Assembly (NCBI GenBank): GCA_964019695.1
Contig: OZ026520.1
Span: forward strand, 28,492,120 to 28,556,119
Direction of reading: 5' to 3'
DNA from: Loripinus fragilis
Taxonomy: Eukaryota > Mollusca > Bivalvia > Lucinida > Lucinidae
DNA length: 64,000 bases
The translations under genes were made by a program, and so were the position numbers. This document shows, piece by piece, positions 1 to 13,200 of the stretch. How positions within the stretch are numbered: position 1 is the stretch's first letter; each line of letters opens with the position of its first letter. The notes below the pieces were generated by a model. That model did no database searches. It was not told the origin of the DNA and saw only the letters and a list, made by a program, of their open reading frames with translations.

Positions 1-463
1 CTTGGAAAAAACGAAAAATTTAATCAAAACGTTATTCATTGAACAATAACTTTGATCACACCCCTCTTCGGAAGAGTCCATTTCAAAACCAACTTACAAT
101 TATAGGCTAAGTAACCTCTGTTTCATAAATGAACTAATATTAGTTACTTATGCATTAATAAGTAACGCCGTAGAAAATAGTATATTGAACCATTGCTTTT
201 TGAAGAAAAATCACAGATATGCAGAGAAATAATGGAGATATGATTATTTAACCTTCAGCATATGTCAGTTTTGAAAGCTCAGCCTCGACAACATATTTCC
301 AATATTTACATTTACCTGTATATCAGTTACCAGTCTGAGTATACTGGGCCTGAGTTGGCATACAAGTCATTATTTTGCAGTAGAAGCATCAGAGAGCACT
401 ATCATCTTATAGTGAGCTGGTTGAGGAGTCTGGTATCATGCTTATAAGACACTAGATAGACTT

Positions 464-710
464 GCATGGGTGAAAGTTCATAATTTCCAAAATCCTGAAT
501 TTTTGAAACTCCAATCTCAAAACTAATGCAGCATGCCCAATAAATATTCACAATTTCAAGTTTAAATGGTAAAATTTCCTTAGACAGACTGAAAATAAAT
601 CAGAGAAGCTATTATGATCTCCCTAATTCAGCATTTTGAGGCTGACTTTCTGTGGAAAGTCAGCCTCAAAATCCTGAATTCAGGAATAATCCTGAAAACT
701 TTCACCCATG
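464..710. mobile_element. Palindromic MITE, CATGGGTGAAAGTT family
   Basis: TIRs CATGGGTGAAAGTTCA and TGAAAACTTTCACCCATG, with central inverted TTTGAGGCTGACTTTC. Other copies are at 44776-45018 and, as a left half, 1314-1498. It sits about 24 bp from exon 24. Confidence 0.85.
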
Positions 711-734
711 TAGTCTATGTTATAATATACTCAC

Positions 735-1299
735 CAGTATTCCAGCTGTCAGTACTAGGGGCATTGGTGAGGGCAATTGTAGAACTGCATCTGCTCCCAT
801 CGTAAATGAAGCAAATTCAAATGTTCCAGGTGTACCCTGAACATACACGTCATCTTTAACATAACTTGTCATCGCATTGGAATGAATCTCAATGTATCTC
901 CCTGGTACAATGCGTAAATGTCTCATGTAAATTATCTGTCCATTCCATCTAAACGCAATTTCTCCCAGACCTAGGATGTAAACTAAATGTGACATAAAAG
1001 CTTTGGAGCCTTCATTGATCCAGATATTGGTTGGAAGTTTGGTTTGCGTTTGATACTCCTCTAAAAATGCTTCATGTCCCGACTGAAGAGTTATCCTTCC
1101 TGTTCTGTCTCCATAGAGCTTGTTACATACAAGTGTTCTGTTACGACTATCTCCGGTTTTCATTTCCAGTGAAGCATTTTGTGACAAGTGAATTTCATCA
1201 AAGTAATAATGATTTTGATTCCCCTCATCCAAAATGTATCTGTGGTCCCAGTTATTCCCCTTGTTATCCAGGTGGAGCTGCTCATACTTATCATTAGCT
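735..1299 (-). CDS. Exon 24, beta-rich rungs (most 3' exon seen)
   Basis: 565 nt. It begins ANDKYEQLHLDNKGNNW, then HYYFDEIHLSQNASLEM, the phrase that ends each module, then LYGDRTGRITL and further strands. It ends at a codon boundary before GTGAGT, so the gene continues to the left of the window. The last 300 bp or so lack the Gly hinge. Confidence 0.9.
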
Positions 1300-4200
1300 C
1301 TGTAATAAATGTACATAGGTGAAAGTTCAAAACTTTCTAAATCCTGAACTTAAGAAATTCAAATCTTAAAAACTTGCAGTATGCCTAAAAGCTATCAACA
1401 ACTCAATTTAAGTGGTCAATTGTCTTTAGACGAACTGAAAATAAATCACAGAAGCTATTATGTTCTGCTTAATTCAGCACTTTGAGGCTGACTTTCTTTT
1501 TATAATCTATAACCTATACTTAAGATATGCTATTGTAGTGCTATAACAAAAAAGGTTTTACTTTCAGTCAATGTCCTTTCTTAATGTTCATGAATTGGCA
1601 CTATATGAATTTTTTATGTAGTTTGATTCATATAAAACTGGTGCTCTTAACCCTTAAAATGCCAATCACGACTGCAGCAGACGACAAATTTTACATCTTT
1701 CCTTATTTCCGCAAAAATAAGGTGTGATATTTCAAGAGAATCATCTGCCAGCAGACGATTCTCATGAAATATCATCCCTTATTTGTTATTTTTGAAAAAG
1801 CATCAAAATTTGAAATTGTCGTCTGCTGCAAATTATAGGTGACGCTTTATGGTTTAATCTATATACCTCTGATCCTGCAAGTAAATTGATCCAGGTCCAC
1901 CAGATGTAAGATAATGCCCTGTTCCAGATCCCCCAAGAGCATTGAAGCTTCCAAAGAAATAAGTTTCTGTGTTTAGAACAACAGCAATCCTGCCTCCTGC
2001 ACCTCCGTTTGCACCATTACCACCAAGAGAACTAATCACTCCATGACCTTCAAGGTTGTAGGAACTGAAACAAATCAATCAACAATTACTTACTTTATTT
2101 GTAATCTTCATTTTAATTGTTTAGATAATTCAAAATTTAAAATCCATGTCTTTTCAAATCCAATTGAATCCTTTTCAGACGTCTTGTGCACTATTCTGTG
2201 GATTCAATATGTTTATCAAAAGGTTTAACCCTTAAAGCTCCACCTACAATTTGCAGCAGACAACAATTTCAAATTTTGCCACTTTTTCAAAAATAACAAA
2301 TAAGCATGATATTTCATGAGAATCGTCTGCTGGCAGACGATTCTCATGAAATATCATACCTTATTTTTTTCTAAAATTGAGAAAGATGTCGCAAAATTTG
2401 TCGTCTACTGCAGTTGTGATTGGTGCTTTAAGGGTTAAACATGTCAAAGCAGTTGAAGAATTAAATTGAGCACACTTTATCATGTTTGCGAATACACTGG
2501 ATGCTGATTATCTCAAAGCTAAATTATTTCTGAGCATTTTTCTCAATACCTGATGCCATGATTTATGAGGCAAATTCTTATTCATTGATCAGTGTAAATA
2601 GTCTATCAATTTTATCTTATAATAATAATGCATGTCATGCAGAAAAACATTTCTGTTTGTACAATGTTATGAAAATTTGGAAATCAGTAATAATACCAAT
2701 ATAGTTGCTTGTTTTCAGGCTAATTGGTTTTAAACTGTCCTAAGAAACTAGATCCTGGAATAAAATAAGCAAATAGATTCAGCTTGAATTTAGGATTTTT
2801 CCAAACTCCTGAATTTGGGGACAATCCCATAAAAGTTTATTTATGCATATTGACATTGGCCCTTTTTGATTAACCTTTTGTATACTGCAAAGCCCTAAAG
2901 GGGCACTTTGGCAAACAATGAAGACCAAGATGAAATGCCGCAAAACATTTCATCGGAGCCTGTGCTGTTTGCTAAGATTAATACAATATTCAGGGACTGA
3001 AGTACACAATTAGTCGGAAATTTCTATCTGTGATCCCTTAAAATAGATAATAGAAAATCTCATCCTTGTTGTATTTATCTGTAAGGGAGAATCCATTAGA
3101 ATACAAAGGGTTAAACATTGGCGCAGCTCCTATTACGCAGTTACGCATGTGAGTAATAAAAATGGTGACATTCAAGGGAGGCCACCTAATGGGGTAAAAG
3201 TGATTTTCCATACCATCGAAAAGGGACACAATTGAAGAGAATCACTGCTTGAGATCCAGTAGTCTCCCTTGATGTGCAAAACATTTTCAGCATTCTGGCT
3301 ACGCCATTGTTAAAGTACCTTATATAAACTGCCCCTCCTGAACCACCACCAGCATCAACTTTACTAGCAGCAGGTTCTGCATGAGAGCCATTGTTAAAGT
3401 ACCTTATATAAACTGCCCCTCCTGAGCCACCACCAGCATCAACTTTACTAGCAGCAGGTTCTGCATGAGAGCCATTGTTAAAGTACCTTATATAAACTGC
3501 CCCTCCTGAGCCACCACCAGCATCAACTTTACTAGCAGCAGGTTCTACATGAGAGCCATTGTTAAAGTACCTTATATAAACTGCCCCTCCTTAGCCACCA
3601 CCAGCATCAACTTTACTAGCAGCAGGTTCTACATGAGAGCCATTGTTAAAGTACCTTATATAAACTGCCCCTCCTGAGCCACCACCAGCATCGACTTTAC
3701 TAGCAGCAGGTTCGGCATGAGAGCCATCCACATCAATTGTTCCGTCCACAAGCAGATGTGATGATATAGTTAAATGAATGTAGCCGCCCCCTCTTCCACC
3801 TTGAGAAGTTAATCCATGACCTCCGCGACTACCACGATATTGTGGGAAATACAAACTTCCAAAATATGAGCCACCAATTGCAACTGTATTCTGTTTACTG
3901 TCGTAGTATGCTGTTGAAAAAAAAGACAATTATTTGAGCAGGGTCATAAAATGCTTTCTTGCACACTGGATAAGGATATCTGAGATTTTACCCTCGGATA
4001 GAAAATCTTATCTTACCCATGCTGTCACGTGAGGGCTATATACATTGGTTGTATTGATACGAACGCACATCGTCGTCAAGTGATTGTTATGTTAAAGTGA
4101 TGTCATCATGTGAAATTGCATCTCAGCGTATTCAGGGACTTCTGGAAGCTTATTTTTAAATAAAAAATAAAAACAGTGGTGAGCAAGAAAAAGAATCCAT

Positions 4201-7200
4201 TATTCGTGTGAGGGTAGGATAGAAAAATCCGTCCCTCAGCATCACCATTTGTCATCACTTGGCAAGCCTTGTGATGCCAAACAGTGATCCTCCGCACGAA
4301 TTTTTCTATCCTACCCTCACCCTCATGATAGATTCTTATATGGTACTCACTGCATTGGTTACTAGTACATATTCAGACACGGCTGTGTTAAACTGTCTAA
4401 CCATTCTTTACTGCTTACAGGAAAGTAGATAAAACTCAGATCAAAGATAAGAAGTCTGTCAACTTGGACAGCTGCAAAATCTATTTTTAGATGTCATAAG
4501 TATTATGGCAAATTTGCTGTCTGAATGACTTTAAACAGGTTATATATTTTTTTATTTCATTTTATATAATCTAAGCATCTTCACTTGTTAATTGTGTTGT
4601 TGTTGTTGTTGTTTTGGTGCTTAAAGCATATAAAGCAAATGCTTCTGATACTGAAACCCCATTCTATAGATTCGGATCTTTACTTACTTACTTACTTACT
4701 TACTATTAACAAATTAGCCACAATATGTGATTTCCAACTATGTGGTATTTTGACAAGTGTAGACTCAGACGAGCCTGTGCAGCCTTCTTTTAAGCTTAGA
4801 AACTGCAAATAAATTGTGTTCAGTCAGTAGATTATATTCAAGCGACTAGCAAAGGCTCTGATCAGACTGCGCGTATGGGCAGGCTGATCTGAGGCTTTGC
4901 TGATCGCTGGAAATCCCATGCTACGGCTCATATAATAAAATATTTTTAGACAAGTTTTGGGGAAGAAAAAGCTAAAAAACGGCTTTGAATAATTTGGAGA
5001 TTGGTATATTATTTCTACACACTGATGTTAAAGAAAAATACATATTCATGTTACGATCGATAAATATTCTCACTTTGTCCCGATTCCCACTTTGCGCACG
5101 GACGATTCCAGAATTGAACCGCGCAAAGTAAGAATTCTCATTCTGTCCGCCAAAGTAGGAATTCTCACTTCGCGCGGGGCAATTCCGGAATCGTCCAGAT
5201 TCCCACTTTGAGCAGAACATATATATTTCACAGCCTATTGGTGTTGCCAAAGTATAATGTAATGATAATATTTCAATGATAGAAACAAATATTTGAGGGC
5301 TAAGTGTCTTAAGAAAAAGGCTATCAATATCATAAACTTCATGAAGCATTTTTTAAACTCTATCTCAGACTCTAAAAGTTGATCGTTTTAATACAATGTT
5401 GGCTTGAAAACTATTCTGCAATAGTGCATATTTCAGTTAGAAATTCATGGTGACTTAGTTTATAAATTCAAAGAATTATTGGAAAGTCTTCTATTTCTGA
5501 TCAACAATTCAAAACGATAAACAAACATAATAATATAAAAAAGAGTGAGATATAACATGATATTATGCGACTTTCTACATGCCTGTATGTTTTTTGTTTG
5601 TTTGATTAGTTCTTTACGTTCCATCAACAATCTTTCAGTTATGTAGGGACGGGTCTTCCTAGGTTGAACCAGTACCAAGCTAGGATTAATGTTCTTGCTC
5701 AAGGACACAATGCAGTGGCGCCAGTGAGGCTCGAACCCGGGGCCCCTCAGTCTCAAGTCGAGAACTCTACCGCTGAGCCGCTGCACTCCCATGCCTGGTT
5801 GTAAATTGCATGATTGTGGGCCTCAGGCTGACTGAGCACCCTGACCTTACACTTTCATAGGCTGATAAGTGCCTGATTCTTGTCTTTTTCTGGGCCCACA
5901 TTGGCTCTACTATCTTTTAACAGCGTTTCTAATTGTGTTTGTAAAGGCATATTGCATTCAGACTTAGTTGTTGTCATTTTAAAAAGAGTAATGCAATGGC
6001 AGTGCTTGTACTTATTTAAGCATCGTATGATGTAAGCATTCACAACTACATTTCATTGAAAGTTGTTTGATGTACTACCAATTTGTATAAACACATATAC
6101 AAATAACTCTTTGCCTACTAGTGACACCAGGCTGCGTAGTGCAGTCTGTAACGTGTCTGGCAACAGATGCGAGTCTGACTGCAGATCCAGGGGTCGCAAG
6201 ATCTATCCAGGCCCTGGTCCCATACTTTCGTGGAGATTGATCATGAAATAATTTCCACGGTCATTCTCTTCCCCTCTGCTGAATCATTCAAGAAGGGTTG
6301 TTGTCAGTTACAAGCGAAAGTATGTGCACAAAGTACTGGCTAACTGCTTGTTCAAGCTTGCTCAGGAAAAAGTGTGGTTTGGTGAACTGACTGTCCTACC
6401 ATGCCATGACCATAGCTGTTGACTTGGGACGTAAAGCAACAAAACAAACAAACAAACCTACTAGTGACGTCTGCTGGTAGCTTTTATAAACAGTTTTGAC
6501 AAAATGCCAGGCCTGATCTGGATCCAAACTGTTTGTCACTCTGATGGTATTCCTGAAAGAATTTTTCAAAAAAATTGATTTTGAAAAAATCAGCAGACGA
6601 CAAATAGCATGCAAAATTACCCAAAAGGTAAAGAATAAATTACTTTTCTTGACAAATAGCATGCAAAATTAGCCAAAAGGTAAAGAATAAATTACTTTTC
6701 TTACCTCCACCTGTAGAGGCATAGCCAGCTCCTGTTCCAATAGTAACTGGATTTACTGCATCTAACCCCACTCCCATCTCTTCATCTAACACGTCTTCTG
6801 GTCTCTCAATAGCAGAAGAAGAGAGGATAGCTCCAGCTTCAATCCTGAAAATCCCTGCTATCACATATATTGTTTCAGATGAAATCTTAGACTGGTATCT
6901 CATGTCTATTTTAGCACTCTCTATTTCCATATTGATATCTGGTGCAGATCTTAATTCAGAAAGACTTTTGCAATCAATTGTTCCAAATTTGATGGTTCTA
7001 GGCTCAGTTTTATATAAATATTCACCATTATTACTTTTGAATGCAGTATTACTTTCAGGTCCAAAATAAACGAATTTCTCAAAGCTGAGAATCAAGTCAG
7101 AAATGCCAGTCAATGTTCCAAATACTGCCAAGGATGGTGATTTTGTTAGACCTGTTAAGTAAATACCATCTCCATATATATAAACTATTGATGGGAAGAG

Positions 7201-10200
7201 AATTTCAGCTCCTTGATCGATTATAAAGTTTACTCCTGCTGTTATAGCATGTCTTATTGTTGTTTTGTACTCAGCTTTCAGTTCTTGAGTCTTATGAATA
7301 TGCAATAATCCGGTACCATCTCCGAACAACTGATCGATTTCTAATAACACTGGAATGTTATCATCAATCATATGTAATGCAGCATTCCCGTCTAGGTGAA
7401 CTTCATCAAAATAATGGTAGGTCATTGGTTTCTCATCTATGGTTGTCATCTTGTCATGTGGTAATCCATTGTTATTCAAAAGCAATCGCTTGTAAATTTT
7501 TCCTAGCCTAATGTCTTTTAGATAAACAATCCCAGAACCAGCGCTGTATTTATCAGAAGCTCCTCTGCCACCATATACTAGATAGTCACCTCTGAAAAAT
7601 ATTTTACTTGTGCTAAGTATAGCGATAAGACCACCAGACCCACCTCCATGGTTTCCTGATCCATAACCACCTTTGCTAGAAATCTCCCCATATCCTTCAA
7701 TATCATAGGTTTCTACAAGAATACTTCCACCACTTCCTCCCCCACCATCAGAGGTTGCTGGTTCCCCATCAGCAGATAGTTTACCATCATTTATCAACTG
7801 GCTCCCAACCCTAAGATGAATTCTTCCACCTCCTTTTCCTCCCAGCTTTGCACCATCCTTGACTGTTCCACGACTTCCAGATTTCTCTGGAAAGTACAAT
7901 GAATTATAAGGAGAGCCTGATAAATCTTTGGAGCCACCACCTACACCCCCATGACCTGCACCACCAATTTCTTTACCACCAAATTTACCAGATCCATCAG
8001 TTGCATCCATTGTGTCAGAGTCTGGTCTGTTAACTCCTGAACAACTCAGATCACTCTCTAATTCAATATGAATGATTGAAGAGTTCACTTCAAAATAATC
8101 AGCTTTTATTGTTGCAGCAAATTTCAAGTTAAGTGAACCAGTGGATATTTCTGCACCAATGTTAGGATCAAATTCACAAATGCTTCCCGGCTCAAGTTGG
8201 AAAATCCCAAAAGAGACTTTTGGTGCTGTATCATCAGCAACAGCATTTACATCTGATTGTATTAATGCATTGCCGCCTATCCTCATATGTCTACCTGTTC
8301 CTAAGTAAAGATTTGTGGCCCCTTTTAGAGTCCCATCTAAATCCAATGCTGTGTCTGCTAATCCAAGAATAAGTGTTGTTTCAGAAAAGAAAAATATTCC
8401 TCCCTTATGAAGCTCAATGTTTATGTTCAATTTAGAATTCATCTTAGTACCAGTTGTTGATGATGCCAGCCTCTCCAAGATACCGATTTGTGATTGCTGT
8501 ATCCGCACTAATCCTGTACCATCTCCATTTATTTTTTTTATATTCAATGTTCGTTCAATGCCATCTTTCACAAGCTGTAACATAGCATAATTATATAAAT
8601 CAACAACATCAAAGACAACATCAATAACAATTTCCTTTAGTGTCATATAGTAATTCTTCTGTCCATTTTCATTGTCCACAGTTAATTTTTCTCCATTTGT
8701 ACCAGAAACTGTGTAAATAGATCCAGGGCCACCGTCACCATTGGGAGCTGGTGATGTACCCCCAGCAGCACTGTATTTTCCTTCAAAAGAATCTATCACC
8801 ATGTTGACTCCAATATAGCCACCACTACCAGCACCACATGCATGGCATGTGACAGAGCCGCCATCAGAAACCATTGAACCAAGACCTTTTAGTTGTTTAA
8901 CTTGCACATAAATACTCCCACCACTACCGCCACCCCCATCAGTGGAGTCAGCTCCAGAAGCCTGTAGGATACCATCAAGTATGAAGTCGTCAGCTGTAAT
9001 TTTTATGTAACCTCCTCCCGAACCACCACTACCTCCAGAAGAACCAGCTCTCATTGGGGTTTGCTTCATATCCTCTTTCCTATAAAGAGTTCCATATGGT
9101 TGTGCTGCATTGTCAATACTGCTACCTGAACCTACACCACCCTGAGCAGCATGTGCTCCTCCATTTTTACCTATTCCATGTGAATTCTCAGGAACAATAG
9201 GGTCACTAGGAGATGCTCTCCCAAGTACGTTCAATCGAGCCTCTCGCTCTAATATTAATGTTTCAGCTATAATGTCAACAAAATTAACTTCCAACACAAT
9301 ATATCTTTTCATTTCAAATGTTCCTATACGGAGAATTAATGACTCGGGAGGCTGGAAATTAGAACCATGCTTCAGTTTCATTGAAGAGAGGAAAAATGAA
9401 CCTTTGTCACTTGTGCTTTCATATAGGCCATCTACGTAGTTGGATGTATAAGATGTTGCATGCATGGTGAGAATTCCGTCTTTTTCAATTATAAGGTTTT
9501 TGAATGATGCTGTACCTTCAAGGTTGATGTATGTAGCAGCAATAATCAAAGTATGAGGAACATGCAATATTGCTGTGCTTGCAACTTCAATATTAACATT
9601 TGTCGTAAAACTGCCAATGCTACCCTCTCTCACAGCTGCTTTAAGAATCTGTGCATCAGTAACATGTATAACTCCAGTTTTATCTCCTTTGATTGAAGCC
9701 AGTGCAAGTTGTGTTGCAGCCTTGCCATATTCAAGATGTGCATATCCTGCAAAGAAAGGTATTGTTATATAGAGTATCTTATACAAGTGGTTTTCAATAT
9801 TCATCCCCACTCATTTTAAAAAAAAAATGATGGGGATATTGCAATCGCCTCCATCTGTCTATATGTCATGCTATCTCCTTCTAAACCATTTGATGAAATC
9901 CAACCAAATTTGTTGTGTGAGTTGGTCACATGAAATGGGTCGTGCAACAGCACCATTTGTGTTTTGGCCCTGCCCCCTGGGGAGGGGCCAAAAGGTCAAA
10001 TATCATTTAATTTCAATAACAAAGTTAATTTCAAAGATTTTTAAACCAAACTTTGAGTGTCTTCTTACAAATGAAAGATATAAAACATATCAGACAGGAA
10101 TTTCATTTGGTCACCTGGGTCATGGCCCAGGGGTGGGACTCCTGGGTACTGGGGGTGGGGAAGGAGGGGTCAAAAATTTATTTTTTTCCGAAATTCAACA

Positions 10201-13200
10201 AAATTTGGTGTGTTGAGTTACTTACTCACATGAATGGCCGTGCAACTGCACAAATTATTTTGGCCCACTCCCCTGGGGCCATGGGGAGGGGCCAAAAGTT
10301 CAAATATCATTAATTTTCAATAACAGTCAATTTCAAAGATTTTTAAACCAAACTTTGTTTGTCTTCTCACAAATGAAAGATATAAAACATAGCAGACAGG
10401 ATGTTCATTCTGTCACCTGGGTCATGCCTCAGGGGTGGGACTTATGGGTGCTGGGGGTCAAATATTTAATTTTCTGAACATGGTCATGTGGCATGTCAGA
10501 TCAGTAGAACAGGATATACATAAAAAATTTACCAAAGGATTAAACTGTTGACCTTGGGATGGGGTCAAAAGGTCAAATACCATTAGATAACTTCAGGAGT
10601 GTGGGGCGCATCGACTTTGTTCTAGTTTAATATGAAATTTGTGAAATCAGGGGTGGATCCAGGATTTCTGGAAGGGGGTTCAGATGTATAAAAGGGGGCT
10701 TCAATTAGCTGATTTGATCTCATTTATTTTAAATATCCCCATGAAAATGAAATAATTTGGTCTCGAAGTGGGGTTCAAGTGAACCCAATGAACCCCCTCT
10801 GGTTCCATCAACGGAAATAAGCTTTGGAAGGCTTCATAAATTTCATATGAAATGGCAACAACGAAAGACTGAGTTTATCAAATGCCAGTTTAAACAGCGA
10901 TTTAAGACTTTTAAAGAGGACAATTATTTATACAGAAAAAATTCACATTGTCAAAAATGCGGCTATTAAATTATATTTAAACAGAAACAAGTTATATATA
11001 GAGAAACTTATACAAGTAGTGATTTCATATGAAATTTATTAAACAAGCTTTTGCAGGTTAAATCAATTTCATATGTAATGACCTCAAGTGTAATATTCTG
11101 TTTATCATATGACCTTATAACCCCTAAAGGGCCATTCTTGCATGGGATTTCGAAGCTGTTTGAAGCCACAAAATCCATGTTCAAATCATGAGATTCACGT
11201 GCTGTTTGAACATGGCTTTTACCTGAAAAAGCCTAAACTGGGCCCTGATTTGCATGCATGACGTTACACTGGAATGCGTTGCGGCCGTGACTGATCATTT
11301 CACCGATGCTTTCGTTCTCGAAAACGTTTCACACATATTTCTGACGTTGTGGCAACGTAATGTCGTTCGAAAGTTGACCCTGATGCCATTTTGTTTTGAG
11401 AAATCAAGCGTAAGAAAAAGGACATTTAATGTTTAAGCGACGTTTTCAGCGTGGTTTATGCTGAACTCAGGTAAAATATGCAAGAATTTTGTTTGTTTTG
11501 TTGCTTTACCTCCCAAGTCAACAGCTATGGTCATTGCGGGACGGTCAGTTCACCTAACCACACTTTTTCCTGGGCAGGCTTGAACAAGCGGTTAACCAGT
11601 AATTTGTGCACATACTTTCGCTTGTAACTGACAACAACCCTTCTTGAATGAATCAGCGGAAGGGAGGAGAATGACCGTAGAAATCATTTCATGATCAATC
11701 TCCACGAAAGTATGGGACATGACCGGAATCGAACTCGCGACCCCTGGATCTGCAGTCAGACACGCATCTGTAGCCAGACACGTTACCGACTGCGCTACGC
11801 GGCCCGGCATATATGCAAGAATAACGATCACACATGCTTGTTTCATTGCATTTACACTTGCCAGGTCCCTCAGATGATGTTAAACACTCTGCCTATTGGC
11901 CCCGTGTTCAAACAGCATCTTCGGGACCCAGCAAATGTTAATGCATGAAAAAACATGTGTGATCCCTATAATCACGACTGCAGCAGACGACAAATTTTGC
12001 GAGATCTTTCCCAATTTATGGAAAAAAATAAGGTATGATGTTTCATGAGAATCGTCTGCCAGCAGACAATTCTCATGAAATATCATGCCTTATCTGTTAT
12101 TTTTGGAAAAACGGCAAAATTTGAAATTGTCATCTGCTGCAAATTATAGGAGGCGCTTTATGGGTTGAATGGGATAATATTGCCTTCAAGGTGGAAATTA
12201 TTTGATGAAAATTCACAGGTTTAGATAAACACAGTTTTTCAGCGTAAAATTGTCAATATCTTCTTACCCATAGTTTGTAGCATATGTTTTGGGTGCTCAA
12301 AAGCACCATCTCATTGAGATGATTCTTTTGAATACCCATAACATAAGTTTGGGTTGAGAAATAAGAAAACATTTTTCTGTTACACACTCTTAACTAGTCC
12401 TGAAATTACACTACATTCAACAACCCAGCATCACTTGTCAGTGCCATGACTTTTCAGCATGCACTTTTGTAGATTGTAGACAACTGTCAAAGGCTGTCAG
12501 TATTTTACAATTGTCAGCAACTGACACCATTGCATCTCATTACCACTTAATGTTTCTGTGCCTTTTGTGGTATTAAGCAAACTAGCAGAAATGAAGTTAA
12601 CAGTAATAGAATACGTTGGAACTGTTAGCATTTTCTGAGCTGTTCTGGGACCCTATTACAAGCCTGCTATGCAAGCCTGTATATTCAATTCAAATCATTT
12701 GTCTTATTTCGTCTTTGGCAAATATATTGAGGGCAAGTATTGTTACTCACAAAACATATTTCAAATATACTAAAGTAAAACCTGTCTTAAGTGACCACTC
12801 AATAAGAAGACCAACAAGAGGGCCAAGAGGCCCTAAATCGCTCACCTGAGTTTTGTTTAAAGCTTACATATTTGTTGAAAGCTGACCATGTCCCTGATGA
12901 CACCTAGGGCAGGGCCATTTTTGGTCCCAGGGGCATAATTTGAACAAACTTGGTAGAGGTTAACTAGGTGATGCTCCATACCAAATATCAAGGCTCTAAG
13001 CCTTATGGTTTCAGACAAGAAGATTTTTTCATGTGTTTCCCTATATAGGCCTATGTAAAACATGTGACCCCCAGGGTGGGCCATTTTTGGCCCAGAGATA
13101 TAATTTAAACAAACTTGGTAGAGGTTCACTAGGTGGTGCTTCATACCAAATATCAAGGCTCTAGGCTTTGTGGTTTCAGACAAGAAGATTTCTTCATGTT

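Noticed and set aside
3303..3722. CRISPR-like array appearance of the regular repeats (also 79 bp and 97 bp arrays)
   Set aside because: Head-to-tail tandem copies without spacers, in a eukaryotic gene.
6396..6662. 88-residue minus-strand frame beyond exon 21
   Set aside because: Made of SINE tail and the duplicated intron start; no link to the gene frame.
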